From RGIG3178 sp964533965 (GTDB taxonomy: Bacteria > Bacillota > Clostridia > Christensenellales > QAND01), in assembly GCA_964533965.1 (NCBI GenBank), contig CAZHNN010000009.1, positions 31,707 through 95,706 of the forward strand: a stretch of 64,000 nt of DNA, given 5' to 3'. A program made the position numbers and the translations under genes. This document shows positions 52,347 to 61,045 of this stretch, in pieces. A model generated the notes under the pieces. The model was not told the origin of the DNA and ran no database searches. It worked only from the letters and a program-made list of their open reading frames with translations. The first letter of the stretch is position 1. Every line of letters begins with the position of its first letter.

Positions 52347-52928
52347 TATGTGCGGAACTCTGACCCAAGGGGACATGTTCGTTGCCCGCTTGTGAATCTC
52401 CTCCGAGTCTTTGGGGCATTTTATGATGATTTCAACATCGGGAAAACCCTCTTGTATCGCTATTTTCAAACGATCATCTCATTGTTTTGCCTTAACTTAA
52501 TGATAGGGGCTATTTGCTCTATACGGCAATGCAACTCAGGTAGCCCAAATAGCAACTTGGCATGAAAATGATTTCCATAACATCATTCTTCTGCGGACGG
52601 GTTTGGGGTTACTATCACTATACCATCTCGCGTATCTCTTTTTTTGAACAAAAGAACCGTCCCTGCGTTCTCCGAAAACCATCACTGTGTTTCCCATTTC
52701 ATACGGATAGAGATATATTTTTTAGAAAGAACGCTGACTGAATAGAATACCAATGAAAAGTTTTATAGTATAATACGAAGTAGGGTGTAATATGGCACAG
52801 TCGAGGTCGGCAGGCAGATCGGCGTGGGGCTCATCGCTGACAGGCAGATCTTTTTTGAGGATTCGGATCTTCATAGAGAATAAATCTTGTTATTATCCTT
52901 CTAAAAAGCAAGGACGGTGGAGGTTAAA
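52347..52928. other. Gene-less region upstream of the M20 peptidase gene
   Basis: Holds repeat copy B of the GAACCGTCCC family (52595-52680) and a TATAAT at 52769-52774. An in-frame run about 52790-52880 reads VGRQIGVGLIADRQIFFEDSDLHRE-stop, perhaps the tail of a decayed gene. An ATG at 52792 also opens 50 codons into the peptidase start; neither is convincing. Confidence 0.4.
52595..52680 (+). repeat. Dispersed repeat with GAACCGTCCC motif, copy B
   Basis: CTGCGGACGGGTTTGGGGTT ... GAACAAAAGAACCGTCCCTG, the partner of 9330-9425; a weaker relative occurs at about 51604-51710. Confidence 0.5.
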
Positions 52929-54152
52929 ATGGATATGCACGATATGAAGGCGTTTATCCACGATACAGTGGAACAAAAGCGGGAGGAACTCAAACAGATC
53001 AGTGAGTTCATCTACACCCACCCGGAGATTGGATTCAAAGAGGTTGAAAGTGCGGCGATACAGGTCAAATACCTGCGAGAACATGGATTTGACGTGAGGG
53101 AAAAAGTAGCCGACATGGACACCGCGTTCTTAGCAACATTCAGAAACGGCGAAGGTCCTCATATAGCGATCTTCAGCGAATACGACGCACTGCCGGGGCT
53201 GGGACACGCGTGCGGACACAATCTGATAAGCGCCGCGTCGATGGGAGCCGGCGTCGCCATCAAGGCCGCGATGGAGAAATTCGGCGTCAAGGGCACGGTT
53301 ACGGTGGTGGGCGGTCCCTCCGAAGAGAGCGTCGGCGGCAAGATCAAGCTGCTGGATGCTGGATGCCTGGACGATATGGATGCCGCGATGGCGGTGCATC
53401 CGACTTCCGCTGTCAGCCGCGTGGCGGGTGGATGCAACACGATCTGCCAGTACGTGTGCGAATACCACGGAAAGTCTGCGCACAGCGGCAACCGCCCGTG
53501 GGATGGCGTCAACGCGCTGGATGCGGCGCTGCTGTTCTTCAACGCAGAAAACTATGCGCGTCAGATGACACAAGACGGTGTGCGCGTATATGCGAACATC
53601 GAAAAGGGTGCGAACAGCGCTCTGGGGTCCATCATCGACTATACGATGGTAAGTTGCTGCGTGAGTGCGCCAAGCTATAAGATGCTTCTGGACGCGTGCA
53701 AGAAGATCGAGCGGTGCTTTGAGGCTGGTGCCGTCGGCACAGGCTGTACCTATGAATTAAAAAAAGAATTGGGTTATAAAAACCGTATCCCAAACAGCAC
53801 CTTGGGAGAATTGTTCCGCGCAAACTCTCTGGCGTTAGGGGAGCCGATGATGGACGGCATGCCTGCAGACAACGGCATAGAAGATATGGGCAACGTCAGC
53901 CATCTGATGCCGGCCATCAATCCGCACATGACCATCTACCGCAAGGAGAAGATTTCATCGCATACCGATTTCTTCCGCGAGATCGTGGGGACGCAAAGCG
54001 GCGTGGATTTCTTCATGCTTAACGCGAAGACGATGGCTGATACCGTGCTGGATCTGCTGACGCATCCTGAACTCGTGCAGCAAGCCAAAGAGGAGCTGCA
54101 CAAACGCCTGCAGATAGAATACGGCGAGGGATATGAAAAGTTCATGAGATAG
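52929..54152 (+). CDS. M20-family metallopeptidase/amidohydrolase
   Basis: 407 residues after GGTGGAGG. Zn ligands of the M20D type: HACGHN (C95, H97), GGPSEES (E132/E133), AMAVHP (H157) and late HT in ISSHTDFF. The dimerisation domain follows CNTICQYVCEYHGKSAHSGNRPWDGVNALDAA. Likely hydrolyses an N-acyl or aminobenzoyl-type amide of an amino acid (AbgB/HipO-like). No adjacent transporter gene. Confidence 0.92.
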   Translation: MDMHDMKAFIHDTVEQKREELKQISEFIYTHPEIGFKEVESAAIQVKYLREHGFDVREKVADMDTAFLATFRNGEGPHIAIFSEYDALPGLGHACGHNLISAASMGAGVAIKAAMEKFGVKGTVTVVGGPSEESVGGKIKLLDAGCLDDMDAAMAVHPTSAVSRVAGGCNTICQYVCEYHGKSAHSGNRPWDGVNALDAALLFFNAENYARQMTQDGVRVYANIEKGANSALGSIIDYTMVSCCVSAPSYKMLLDACKKIERCFEAGAVGTGCTYELKKELGYKNRIPNSTLGELFRANSLALGEPMMDGMPADNGIEDMGNVSHLMPAINPHMTIYRKEKISSHTDFFREIVGTQSGVDFFMLNAKTMADTVLDLLTHPELVQQAKEELHKRLQIEYGEGYEKFMR

Positions 54153-54243
54153 AAGTTCATGAAAAGGTTGCTCTCTGCTGCGCAACACAAATTACTTATA
54201 CACTATTTCTATCCATACTTGTAAACTCGCTTCCGCTCGCACG

Positions 54244-56001
54244 CTAGCGATTCATCTGCTTCTTAGCAGCACTGACCCTTGCAGCCAAATGCCTGCCTGC
54301 CAGGCACACATAGCTGCAGCTGCCGCATTCCATGCACCTTTCAGGATGGAACCGTACTGTCTTGCCAATCTTGTCTTCATCCACAAGATCGGCTATCGCA
54401 TGCACCTTTAGCCGTGCCGGACATACGGCGCTGCAGCGGCCGCAGCGGGAGCAAAGCTTGGATTCTTTGTAGTTGGGGTATTGGCTGGCGGCGATGAAAT
54501 TCGCCTTTTCATCCACTACCGCATCGGGGTCTGCCAGTCTGGCATTCATCATGCCGCCGCCTGTAAATACGGCTGCCGCGCCGGGTGCCACCGCATTCAT
54601 TACATCTTTTACCTTGGCGCCAAGACGAACCCGAACAACGCTGCCCGAATGGTTTCCGACATTCGCGACGGTAAGAAACCGGGTGTCCGCTTTTCGGTTC
54701 AGGCACACGGCTTCATAGATCGCAAAGAACGTCTGGGTATTTAGCACCAAAATCCCGTTTGCCGCGGGTATCGTGCCTTCATCCAGCTTAATGTTCAGAA
54801 CGTCCTGGATGAGCGTTTTTTCCGCCCCGGCAGGGTAATAGTCCTTCACCTGGTGCAGCTTCACCGGTTCTGCAAACTTCATTCCGGGAACGTCCTTTGT
54901 AGCCACGGTGATGGAGTTGAATTGGACGCATTGGCTGATGCTCCTGATTCCCTGCATGATTTCATCTGCATGCTCCCTGAGCAGCCATTTATCATGGATC
55001 AAGCCGGGGTCACATTCCACACCGTTTACAATCAGGTGCTTTTGTAAAGCATTGGAACCCATAACGGTACGAATCTTTCGCGCTGTCGGGAAAGCTGCCC
55101 CGCCCATGCCAAACACGTTGTTGCGTTCCATACGTTCCAAAATCTCTTCGCATGACAGGTCTGATTCTATTGTTCCCTGCGCTGTTTCTCCTGCCAGATC
55201 ATGCACAACAGAGTCTTCGGAAAAAGGAATCTTCTGATTTTTACCGAATGTCAGCGTAAAAGCCCATTTCGCACTGTTGTCAAAACGCTCCACCAACGAG
55301 GAAAGCATGTTGGATACCAGCACACCTGTGGTTATCCAAATTATACTTCCGCCCGCTGTCATCGGTAAAAATCCGGCAAGTAATCCGATCAGAAACCCTG
55401 CCGGCGGATTCGCCGTTGTCGTTACCGGATCGGTGATCACCAAACAGCTCCACAGCACCACGCCATAGGATACATAATTCGCCCAGGAAAGCTCTTTAAA
55501 AATCAGCAGCCCAGCAGCCATTCCCGCCATCATGCCAATCGCCGCGAAGGGTCTGATCAGTAGGAACGGCAACGAAAGCAATATTGCGATCGTAAGGAAA
55601 ACAGACGGGACGAAAACGGGATATTCCATCCTAAACAAAAGCCCCAGCAACAGCAGTCCTACCATCGCCGGGTTAAGGGGGTTTTTGCCGGTGCCGCCCC
55701 ACACATGTTTGCCGAGGATCAGTGCGGCCGCAACGCCCATCATTTCGCCCCATACAGGAACGCCGGGAGAAAGCGTGAAAAGCATCGCAGCGGTCACCGC
55801 GGCTGAAACGGCGCATGTGGGCCGCTTGAAACGTACAAAGTTCGCCGCCACATCCACTACAAGCCCGAACGCAAGCAGCAACGCAAATCTCCCTATTTCC
55901 GCTGGGTCTGCGATAAAGCGCGGCAGCAAATAGAGCGCCAGCACCAAGAAGAGCGCCGACATGAGGCGCTCATTGGACCACTTTGTTCGTATTAACGGCA
56001 T
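54244..56001 (-). CDS. RnfD-RnfC fusion protein
   Basis: 585 residues from an ATG overlapping the upstream stop (TAATG). Residues 1 to about 255: RnfD/NqrB-type membrane domain with eight or so helices; GKNPLNPAMVG and DPVTTTANPPAG are the conserved sites, the latter near the covalent flavin Thr. Residues about 275-585: RnfC-type domain with GMGGAAFPTARKI (NADH/FMN site), VNGVECDPGLIHDKWLLREH, an SLBB-like part, and two 4Fe-4S clusters (CSRCGRCSAVCP at 517-528; CMECGSCSYVC at 556-566). RnfC and RnfD are normally separate subunits. No rnfA, B, E or G gene lies nearby. Confidence 0.88.
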   Translation of the reverse strand: MPLIRTKWSNERLMSALFLVLALYLLPRFIADPAEIGRFALLLAFGLVVDVAANFVRFKRPTCAVSAAVTAAMLFTLSPGVPVWGEMMGVAAALILGKHVWGGTGKNPLNPAMVGLLLLGLLFRMEYPVFVPSVFLTIAILLSLPFLLIRPFAAIGMMAGMAAGLLIFKELSWANYVSYGVVLWSCLVITDPVTTTANPPAGFLIGLLAGFLPMTAGGSIIWITTGVLVSNMLSSLVERFDNSAKWAFTLTFGKNQKIPFSEDSVVHDLAGETAQGTIESDLSCEEILERMERNNVFGMGGAAFPTARKIRTVMGSNALQKHLIVNGVECDPGLIHDKWLLREHADEIMQGIRSISQCVQFNSITVATKDVPGMKFAEPVKLHQVKDYYPAGAEKTLIQDVLNIKLDEGTIPAANGILVLNTQTFFAIYEAVCLNRKADTRFLTVANVGNHSGSVVRVRLGAKVKDVMNAVAPGAAAVFTGGGMMNARLADPDAVVDEKANFIAASQYPNYKESKLCSRCGRCSAVCPARLKVHAIADLVDEDKIGKTVRFHPERCMECGSCSYVCLAGRHLAARVSAAKKQMNR

Positions 56002-56426
56002 TACCTTACACCTGCGAGCAGCGCATGGAACCGATGAAATCCGCGGCCCAGCAACATCATCGGGCATGCAACAGCCGTTTGTATTCCAAGCTTCTCGCAT
56101 TCGTCCAGCTGTCGTTGTTCAACGTCCTTCTTGCTGTGAAACAGCACCCTTGTAACACCGGCGTTGGCCATCTTCGGGATCCACGGATCGGTATCATTCT
56201 TGTGGATGTAGTTGTATACGGTCTTTGGCACCTTGGGAAGCTGAGAAAAATCCGTATAGATCTTAATATCGACGTCGCCCGTAGCCTTGCTGTTGAACGC
56301 ATACACCGTAATGCCGTTGTCGAGGAATGCCTTTAAAATCATCTTCATCGATGGGTCTGCCTGCAACGGGTAACCCATGATCAACACTTCGTCGTCCAAA
56401 AAGAAATCCTTGCTTAGCTTTGCCAT
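56001..56426 (-). CDS. CoA-binding-domain protein
   Basis: 141 residues. The Rossmann-like pattern EVLIMGYPLQADPSMKMILKAFLDNGITVYAFNSKATGD and ANAGVTRVLFHSKKDVEQRQLDECEKLGIQTAVACPMMLLG fits the CoA_binding_2 family (YccU-like). It shares one base with the start of the RnfD-RnfC fusion, so the two are coupled. The link to electron transfer is unusual and its meaning is open. Confidence 0.82.
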   Translation of the reverse strand: MAKLSKDFFLDDEVLIMGYPLQADPSMKMILKAFLDNGITVYAFNSKATGDVDIKIYTDFSQLPKVPKTVYNYIHKNDTDPWIPKMANAGVTRVLFHSKKDVEQRQLDECEKLGIQTAVACPMMLLGRGFHRFHALLAGVR

Positions 56427-56594
56427 TGCCTATTCCTCCATCTGCTTTCGTCCGTGCTGATAAAACGTACAAGCATATTAAATATATCCAGTTTATGAGG
56501 TATTTTCAAGCTGTGTACCTCTTTTATATCGTAAGTTGTATCATAACCGCATTCTAAATGCAGTAGCGGCGAAGTTTACAAGAAGTACTGCCCG

Positions 56595-57383
56595 TCATCC
56601 GATCAGGTAACTCGTCATGGACAGCGACCCGAGAACACATGAATCGTTGTAAACCGAAACACCGTCGCTTTCATCTGCCGCGCCAAGGACGTACATAAGC
56701 GGATAATAATGTTCCTGCGTGCGAAATGCCAGCTTTGCACTTTCCCCGGCCTGCTCGTATTTTACGGCTTTTTGGAAATCCTTTGTAAGAATGCTGTTCT
56801 TGATGTAACCGTCGAACTCCTCCGCCCAGGAATATCCCCCGTCCATGTCCCAGTTGATCATCGAAAGGTTGTGCACCACGTTCCCACTGCCAAAGACAAG
56901 CACGCCCTCCTCACGAAGCGTCCTCAGCTGTTTTCCTTTTTCAAAATGCTTTTCAGCGTCAAGATTCGCATCGATGCTGAGTTGAAATACCGGAACATCC
57001 GCCTTGGGATACATCCTTCCGAGCACCGACCACGTTCCATGGTCAAGGCCCCAGCTATTGTCGATTTCGGGTTTTCCGCCCAAAAGCTCCCTCGTTTTTT
57101 GCGCAAACTCCGGTGAGCCTTTCGCAGGGTACACAACCTCGTACAGTTCGTGCGGGAATCCGTACATGTCGTATACCATTTTAGATTTCTCCGCATTTTG
57201 TATCCGCATGCCGTTCGTATACCAGTGCGCCGAGACCGAGAGAATTGCCTTTGGCTTCCCGATCCGTTCCGCAATCGTTGCCCAGCCTTGGGTGAATCGG
57301 TTGTCCTCTATGGCGTTCATGGGTGACCCGTGCCCTACAAACAAAACGGGCATAACGCCATGATGATTTGCCTTGTTTTCCAT
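56595..57383 (-). CDS. DODA-type extradiol dioxygenase
   Basis: 262 residues. Metal ligands are H18 (FVGHGSP), H53 (VSAHWY) and H171 (GSGNVVHNLS), with H225 (TQEHYYPL) likely catalytic, matching the YgiD/DOPA 4,5-dioxygenase family (class III extradiol ring cleavage). LDHGTW at 114-119 is also conserved. Many bacterial members have unknown physiological substrates. The only AAGGAGG lies 27 bases before the ATG, separated by a GC hairpin. Confidence 0.9.
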   Translation of the reverse strand: MENKANHHGVMPVLFVGHGSPMNAIEDNRFTQGWATIAERIGKPKAILSVSAHWYTNGMRIQNAEKSKMVYDMYGFPHELYEVVYPAKGSPEFAQKTRELLGGKPEIDNSWGLDHGTWSVLGRMYPKADVPVFQLSIDANLDAEKHFEKGKQLRTLREEGVLVFGSGNVVHNLSMINWDMDGGYSWAEEFDGYIKNSILTKDFQKAVKYEQAGESAKLAFRTQEHYYPLMYVLGAADESDGVSVYNDSCVLGSLSMTSYLIG

Positions 57384-57412
57384 TTTTTGCGGCCGCTGGC
57401 AGCGGCCTTGCC
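57384..57412 (-). promoter_or_regulatory. Hairpin between ribosome site and start codon
   Basis: On the minus strand AAGGAGGCAA, then GGCCGCT-GCC-AGCGGCC, then GCAAAAAATG. Folding of the stem would bring the ribosome site to normal distance from the start. Confidence 0.45.
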
Positions 57413-57474
57413 TCCTTTTCAAAACCTGGTTATGTAGAATTTTCATCCGCCGATTCCGCTATTGATGTGAACCA

Positions 57475-57499
57475 AAATTGGCGGTGGGCTGGTATAGAT
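57475..57499 (+). repeat. G-rich dispersed repeat, copy 17 (core only)
   Basis: TTGGCGGTGGGCTGGTATAG; 13 bases from the stop of the flavin reductase-type gene. Confidence 0.6.
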
Positions 57500-57511
57500 T
57501 TTATTCCTGAT

Positions 57512-58117
57512 TCAGTTCGTCTCGCTCTCTATAACAGTATCGACCACGCAATACCGATTGCCGCTGAGCCTACCAAGAGGGGACAGCTTTTCCCAATCGA
57601 TCTCCCGGCTATTCACAACCAATTCATCTTTCACATGCATCAGCTGCACCCGGCCGAGTATCAAATTTCCGGCGTTTGCACCCTCACAGGGACGCACGAT
57701 TTGCTCCAGAACGCATTCAAAGGATACCTTTGCTTCCTCGATGCGGGGAGGCTGTATCGTTTTAGAAGGGACAAAGCGGATCCCCTTGATCAGCTTTTCG
57801 TCTTCCCCATAGGGCAACGGCCTTGCCGAATACTCCATGGCTTCAAGCAGTTCCGTAGAGACGACGTTTATCACAAACTCCTTCGTCTGTTCGACATTGA
57901 TAACCGTATCCTTTTTCGTTCCGTCGGCCTTATTGACGACCGAAAAGGCCAGTATCGGAGGATGCCACTGCACACCCGTAAAAAAGCTGAACGGAGCCAC
58001 GTTTAATTTCCCCTCGCTGCTGATCGAACAGACCCAGGCGATCGGCCTTGGAAGTATGCTGCTTGTTAACAGGTCGTGTGCTTGCCTTACTTCGAGTTCT
58101 CTCAAATCTATATCCAT
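57512..58117 (-). CDS. Flavin reductase-like (DIM6/NTAB) FMN-binding protein
   Basis: 201 residues. SSILPRPIAWVCSISSEGKLNVAPFSFFTGVQWHPPILAFSV, KDTVINVEQTKEFVINVVS, and NLILGRVQLMHVKDELV are typical of this FMN-binding split-barrel family. Such proteins reduce flavin or catalyse quinone or aromatic reductions, often beside dioxygenases; the DODA-type gene next to it fits. Start in a weak ribosome context (GGGAAGGAC). Confidence 0.9.
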   Translation of the reverse strand: MDIDLRELEVRQAHDLLTSSILPRPIAWVCSISSEGKLNVAPFSFFTGVQWHPPILAFSVVNKADGTKKDTVINVEQTKEFVINVVSTELLEAMEYSARPLPYGEDEKLIKGIRFVPSKTIQPPRIEEAKVSFECVLEQIVRPCEGANAGNLILGRVQLMHVKDELVVNSREIDWEKLSPLGRLSGNRYCVVDTVIESETN

Positions 58118-58245
58118 TCAATAGTCCTTCCCTTGACTCGCCTCTGGCGGCATATCTGGCTTGCTCTAACGGCATTGAACTTTACTAACAATATATCATC
58201 TGTACCATATCTTAACAATCGTATTAGGCATCTGCATCAAAGAGC

Positions 58246-58290
58246 TTGGGGCGGAGCCCCATTGCCTCAATCGGGTCGCGGCTGCTGAAG
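58246..58290 (+). repeat. G-rich dispersed repeat, copy 18 (diverged)
   Basis: TTGGGGCGGAGCCCCATTGC, then TCGGGTCGCGGCTGCTGAAG; hairpin kept, core damaged. Confidence 0.6.
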
Positions 58291-58391
58291 ATTTTACTCT
58301 CTATCTGATGATTAATTTTTCGCAGATCTCAAACACTAATCAACGCATAGACAGATAAATCTTACAATTTCTCTAGAAAGGATACGCAAAA

Positions 58392-58607
58392 ATGAAGGGC
58401 AAGCTTAATGGCGAGAATCGCAACGATGATTACGACAATATTCTGGAGCAGCTAAAGATTGAAACCGGCTCTACATCAAACACCGCAGATATCGACTCCG
58501 ACAAGCTAACGACCCGACAAGTCAATACAACAACCTCGGCAACAATTATGCGGGAGCTGTCCGCCGCAACAAAAACAAACCGACCCGTCAGTCATAACAC
58601 GAAATAA
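58392..58607 (+). CDS. Small Thr/Asn-rich protein
   Basis: 71 residues, start after AGAAAGGATACG. Rich in Thr, Asn, Ser, Asp (KIETGSTSNTADIDSDKLTTRQVNTTTSA...), no membrane segment. Like the short-repeat protein at 47956 it contains ETGST; the likeness is weak. Family not recognised. A hairpin (AGGAGCG / CGCTCCTT, 58620-58646) follows. Confidence 0.62.
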   Translation: MKGKLNGENRNDDYDNILEQLKIETGSTSNTADIDSDKLTTRQVNTTTSATIMRELSAATKTNRPVSHNTK

Positions 58608-58619
58608 TGGATTTGCAAA

Positions 58620-58648
58620 AGGAGCGACGAACACGCTCCTTTTCTTTG
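58620..58648 (+). terminator. Terminator after the Thr/Asn-rich protein gene
   Basis: AAGGAGCG-ACGAACA-CGCTCCTT followed by TTCTTT. Confidence 0.75.
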
Positions 58649-58698
58649 CACTTTGGAATACCCTTATATCAATTTCAGCCTATGCTCGATGTTTCCCT

Positions 58699-59019
58699 TT
58701 ACGATTTGTTCTTTCCTGCATACGACCCCATCCCGCCAGAAACGGGGATGACGCTAAACCCTTGTTTTGCCAGTATCTTCGCAGCTCTCCCGCTCCTCAT
58801 TCCGGTGAGGCACAATAAGTAATAGGTTTTCTCCTTTTTCAGATATCTTTCGGGATTTTCCAAAAGCTTTGCCGTTGGAATGTTCTTTGCACTCTTTATG
58901 CTGCCGCCTTTGAATTCATGCGGTTCCCTGATATCGATGATCTCAATTGTCCCGATAAGACCATCCAAATCGTTTACGTTGACAGATTTGCCTTTGTTTC
59001 TTTTCAAGAATCCGAACAT
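58699..59019 (-). CDS. Rhodanese-like domain protein
   Basis: 106 residues. IDIREPHEFKGGSIKSAKNIP and the active loop LLCLTGMRSGRAAKIL (catalytic Cys, then CxxxxR) are those of single-domain rhodaneses that carry a persulfide sulfur. GGAGAATG precedes the ATG. Monocistronic. Substrate or partner unknown. Confidence 0.92.
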   Translation of the reverse strand: MFGFLKRNKGKSVNVNDLDGLIGTIEIIDIREPHEFKGGSIKSAKNIPTAKLLENPERYLKKEKTYYLLCLTGMRSGRAAKILAKQGFSVIPVSGGMGSYAGKNKS

Positions 59020-59177
59020 TTATATCATTCTCCATTCATTTTCGCATGCTGTTTTGTGTTCATTATATACAATGTCTAAACAGCGTCTGTAACCAAGTCT
59101 CAAAATGGCCCATAATGTCTGCACGCTCTGTGGATTAATGCATATCATAAACCAAAAAGAACGAAAGGGCTGACAGC

Positions 59178-59681
59178 ATGGACAAATCGCAGGATAACCG
59201 CATGCATGATGAAAGATCGCATTTACATAGACATCAGGAACGCCGTAACCATAATGTCCGCTTTACGAAGTTTAGGGATTATGGCCCGGCCCCTCTTGTT
59301 GTCAACATTGAGGAAGTCACCAAACTGAACAACACCTTTCGCACCGCTTTATGGACCGGATGCCATATGCAGCTTACGCTTATGAGCATCAATCCAGGAG
59401 AAGACATCGGCCTTGAGATCCATCCCGACGTAGACCAGTTTCTACGTATAGAAGAAGGCCATGGGGTTGTCAGAATGGGTCACAGAAGGGATCATTTGAA
59501 CTTCCAGCGGAGAGTCTGCGACGGCTTTGCGATCATAATACCCGCCGGCACATGGCACAACGTGATCAATACCGGAAGCAAGCCGCTTAAGCTTTACTCG
59601 ATCTACGCACCGCCGCAGCATCCGCATGGGACCATTCACGAAACCAAAGAAGCCGCACTGGCTGCCGAAGAACACCATTAA
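59178..59681 (+). CDS. Cupin-domain protein
   Basis: 167 residues. His-rich N-terminus (MHDERSHLHRHQERRNHN) and a cupin barrel with INPGEDIGLEIHPDVDQFLRIEEGHGVV and IIIPAGTWHNVINTG, the two metal-binding cupin motifs (His, His, Glu..., His). It is of the type annotated as general cupin or mannose-6-phosphate isomerase-like, but no catalytic assignment can be made. A strong terminator follows. Confidence 0.9.
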   Translation: MDKSQDNRMHDERSHLHRHQERRNHNVRFTKFRDYGPAPLVVNIEEVTKLNNTFRTALWTGCHMQLTLMSINPGEDIGLEIHPDVDQFLRIEEGHGVVRMGHRRDHLNFQRRVCDGFAIIIPAGTWHNVINTGSKPLKLYSIYAPPQHPHGTIHETKEAALAAEEHH

Positions 59682-59701
59682 TACTGATTTCGCCTCTGTA
59701 C

Positions 59702-59736
59702 AAAGAAGAAGGGAGCGCCCGCTCCCTTCTTTTTGT
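59702..59736 (+). terminator. Terminator of the cupin gene
   Basis: GAAGGGAGCG-CCC-GCTCCCTTC followed by TTTTTGTG. Confidence 0.92.
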
Positions 59737-59902
59737 GACAGTCCACATGGCATCACATCGATTCTCTGTTATCCAGGCACGAAGCTATGCTTTCTTGTCT
59801 GCTCATAAAAACCGACAACTGGACTTGTAGTATGCCTACAGTATCAGCTGCCATTTCATAGTATAATGGTGGAGAAATCATTAACGAGAAGAAGGCAAGT
59901 TC

Positions 59903-60304
59903 ATGAAGCAAAATACCCTTGCGGCAATCTTAGGCGTAGGAATTTTGGTTGTGGTCGTTGTATTTGTCTTTATGTTGATGAGCGAAACGAATAAAGAAAC
60001 CGAGGTAACCATCGAAAATGGTACGATCACCTTTTCAGGGCAGTACGGGACTTCTTATTCTCTAAGCGATCTTTCCGAAGTGCAGAAGGTAGACAGCATT
60101 CCCCCGATCGGCATAAAGGTGAACGGCGCAGCGATTGGGCAGGTCAAAAAAGGTGATTTTCAGGTGGAAGGCTTTGGGGTCTGCAGGCTGTACGTTCAAT
60201 CGTCAAGCGGCCCTTATCTTATAATTAAGTTCAAATCGAATACCGTTATCATAAATTTCAAGGATGCGCAGAAGACGGGGGCTTTGTACGATTCGTTGAC
60301 TTGA
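59903..60304 (+). CDS. Membrane-anchored PH-like domain protein
   Basis: 133 residues. One membrane helix (7-26) then an extracytoplasmic or surface PH-like domain (ITFSGQYGTSYSLSDLSEVQKVDSIPPIGIKVNGAAIGQVKKGDFQVEGFGVCRLYVQSSSGPYLIIKF). The domain is the bacterial PH type seen in many small Gram-positive proteins. Function unknown. It is upstream of a YcxB-like gene in the same direction. Confidence 0.8.
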   Translation: MKQNTLAAILGVGILVVVVVFVFMLMSETNKETEVTIENGTITFSGQYGTSYSLSDLSEVQKVDSIPPIGIKVNGAAIGQVKKGDFQVEGFGVCRLYVQSSSGPYLIIKFKSNTVIINFKDAQKTGALYDSLT

Positions 60305-60444
60305 GATATACCGCCTTTTCTACTGGTCACAGATGACGTTTGGGACTCCCCTTATGACAGGTAAGAAAGCCTCGCTTCTTGGAGTTTTCCGATCGATTCG
60401 AACTATGCTATACTTTTCATATCGGCTGGCAGAGGTGAATCGCA

Positions 60445-60966
60445 CTGAAAATATTGTTTGATCTTACGAAAACGGATAGCTGGAATTATAACAAACATCT
60501 GATGCGCTCCAACCCAAAACTGGGACAGGGTTTAACACAAAACTTGATTTCTATTCCCATCTATACGTTTTTGATCTTGCTCCTTGTGAATAGCCTGGTT
60601 CTTCATTATCCGTTTTACGTCGTAATCCTCATGACCATATTCGCCGGCGGGATTTCCGATTGGTATTTTTATTACAACCTGAAATCGCAGCATTCCAAGC
60701 AGCTCGATAAAATTGCAGGCTTTATCGGCGAGCATATGATAGAAATTGACGATAAAGGCGTTCGGGAATTCACCGCGATTAGAGATAGCTTCCATGCATG
60801 GGCGGATATGGACAGGGTTGAACGGAACAAGGAATACCTATACCTGTTTTGGGGCGCTACGCAGGCGCATATTATCCCCATACGGGCGTTCCCGTCCGGC
60901 AAAGAAGCCAATGATTTTTATAACGTGGCCCTGAAATTTTTCAAACAAAGCTGTAAAGACCACTAA
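60445..60966 (+). CDS. YcxB-like membrane protein, probable CTG start
   Basis: 173 residues. I place the start at CTG 60445, seven bases after GAGGTG, because the resulting N-terminus (M)KILFDLTKTDSWNYNKHLMRSNPK aligns with MKVSFNYTADDRWNFEKYVIRTVPK of the paralogue at 63161; a TTG at 60454 has poor spacing. Two membrane helices (about 36-75) then a YcxB-type PH-like domain (MIEIDDKGVREFTAIRDSFHAWADMDRVERNKEYLYLFWGATQAHIIPIRAFPSGKEANDFYNVALKFF). Confidence 0.82.
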   Translation: MKILFDLTKTDSWNYNKHLMRSNPKLGQGLTQNLISIPIYTFLILLLVNSLVLHYPFYVVILMTIFAGGISDWYFYYNLKSQHSKQLDKIAGFIGEHMIEIDDKGVREFTAIRDSFHAWADMDRVERNKEYLYLFWGATQAHIIPIRAFPSGKEANDFYNVALKFFKQSCKDH

Positions 60967-61045
60967 GAATTCATAAGAGGATTTCGGCAGTGATCTCCCG
61001 GGTCTGTTAGCAAAGTATTACCCACAAGACATAGCGGAGGAAGCA

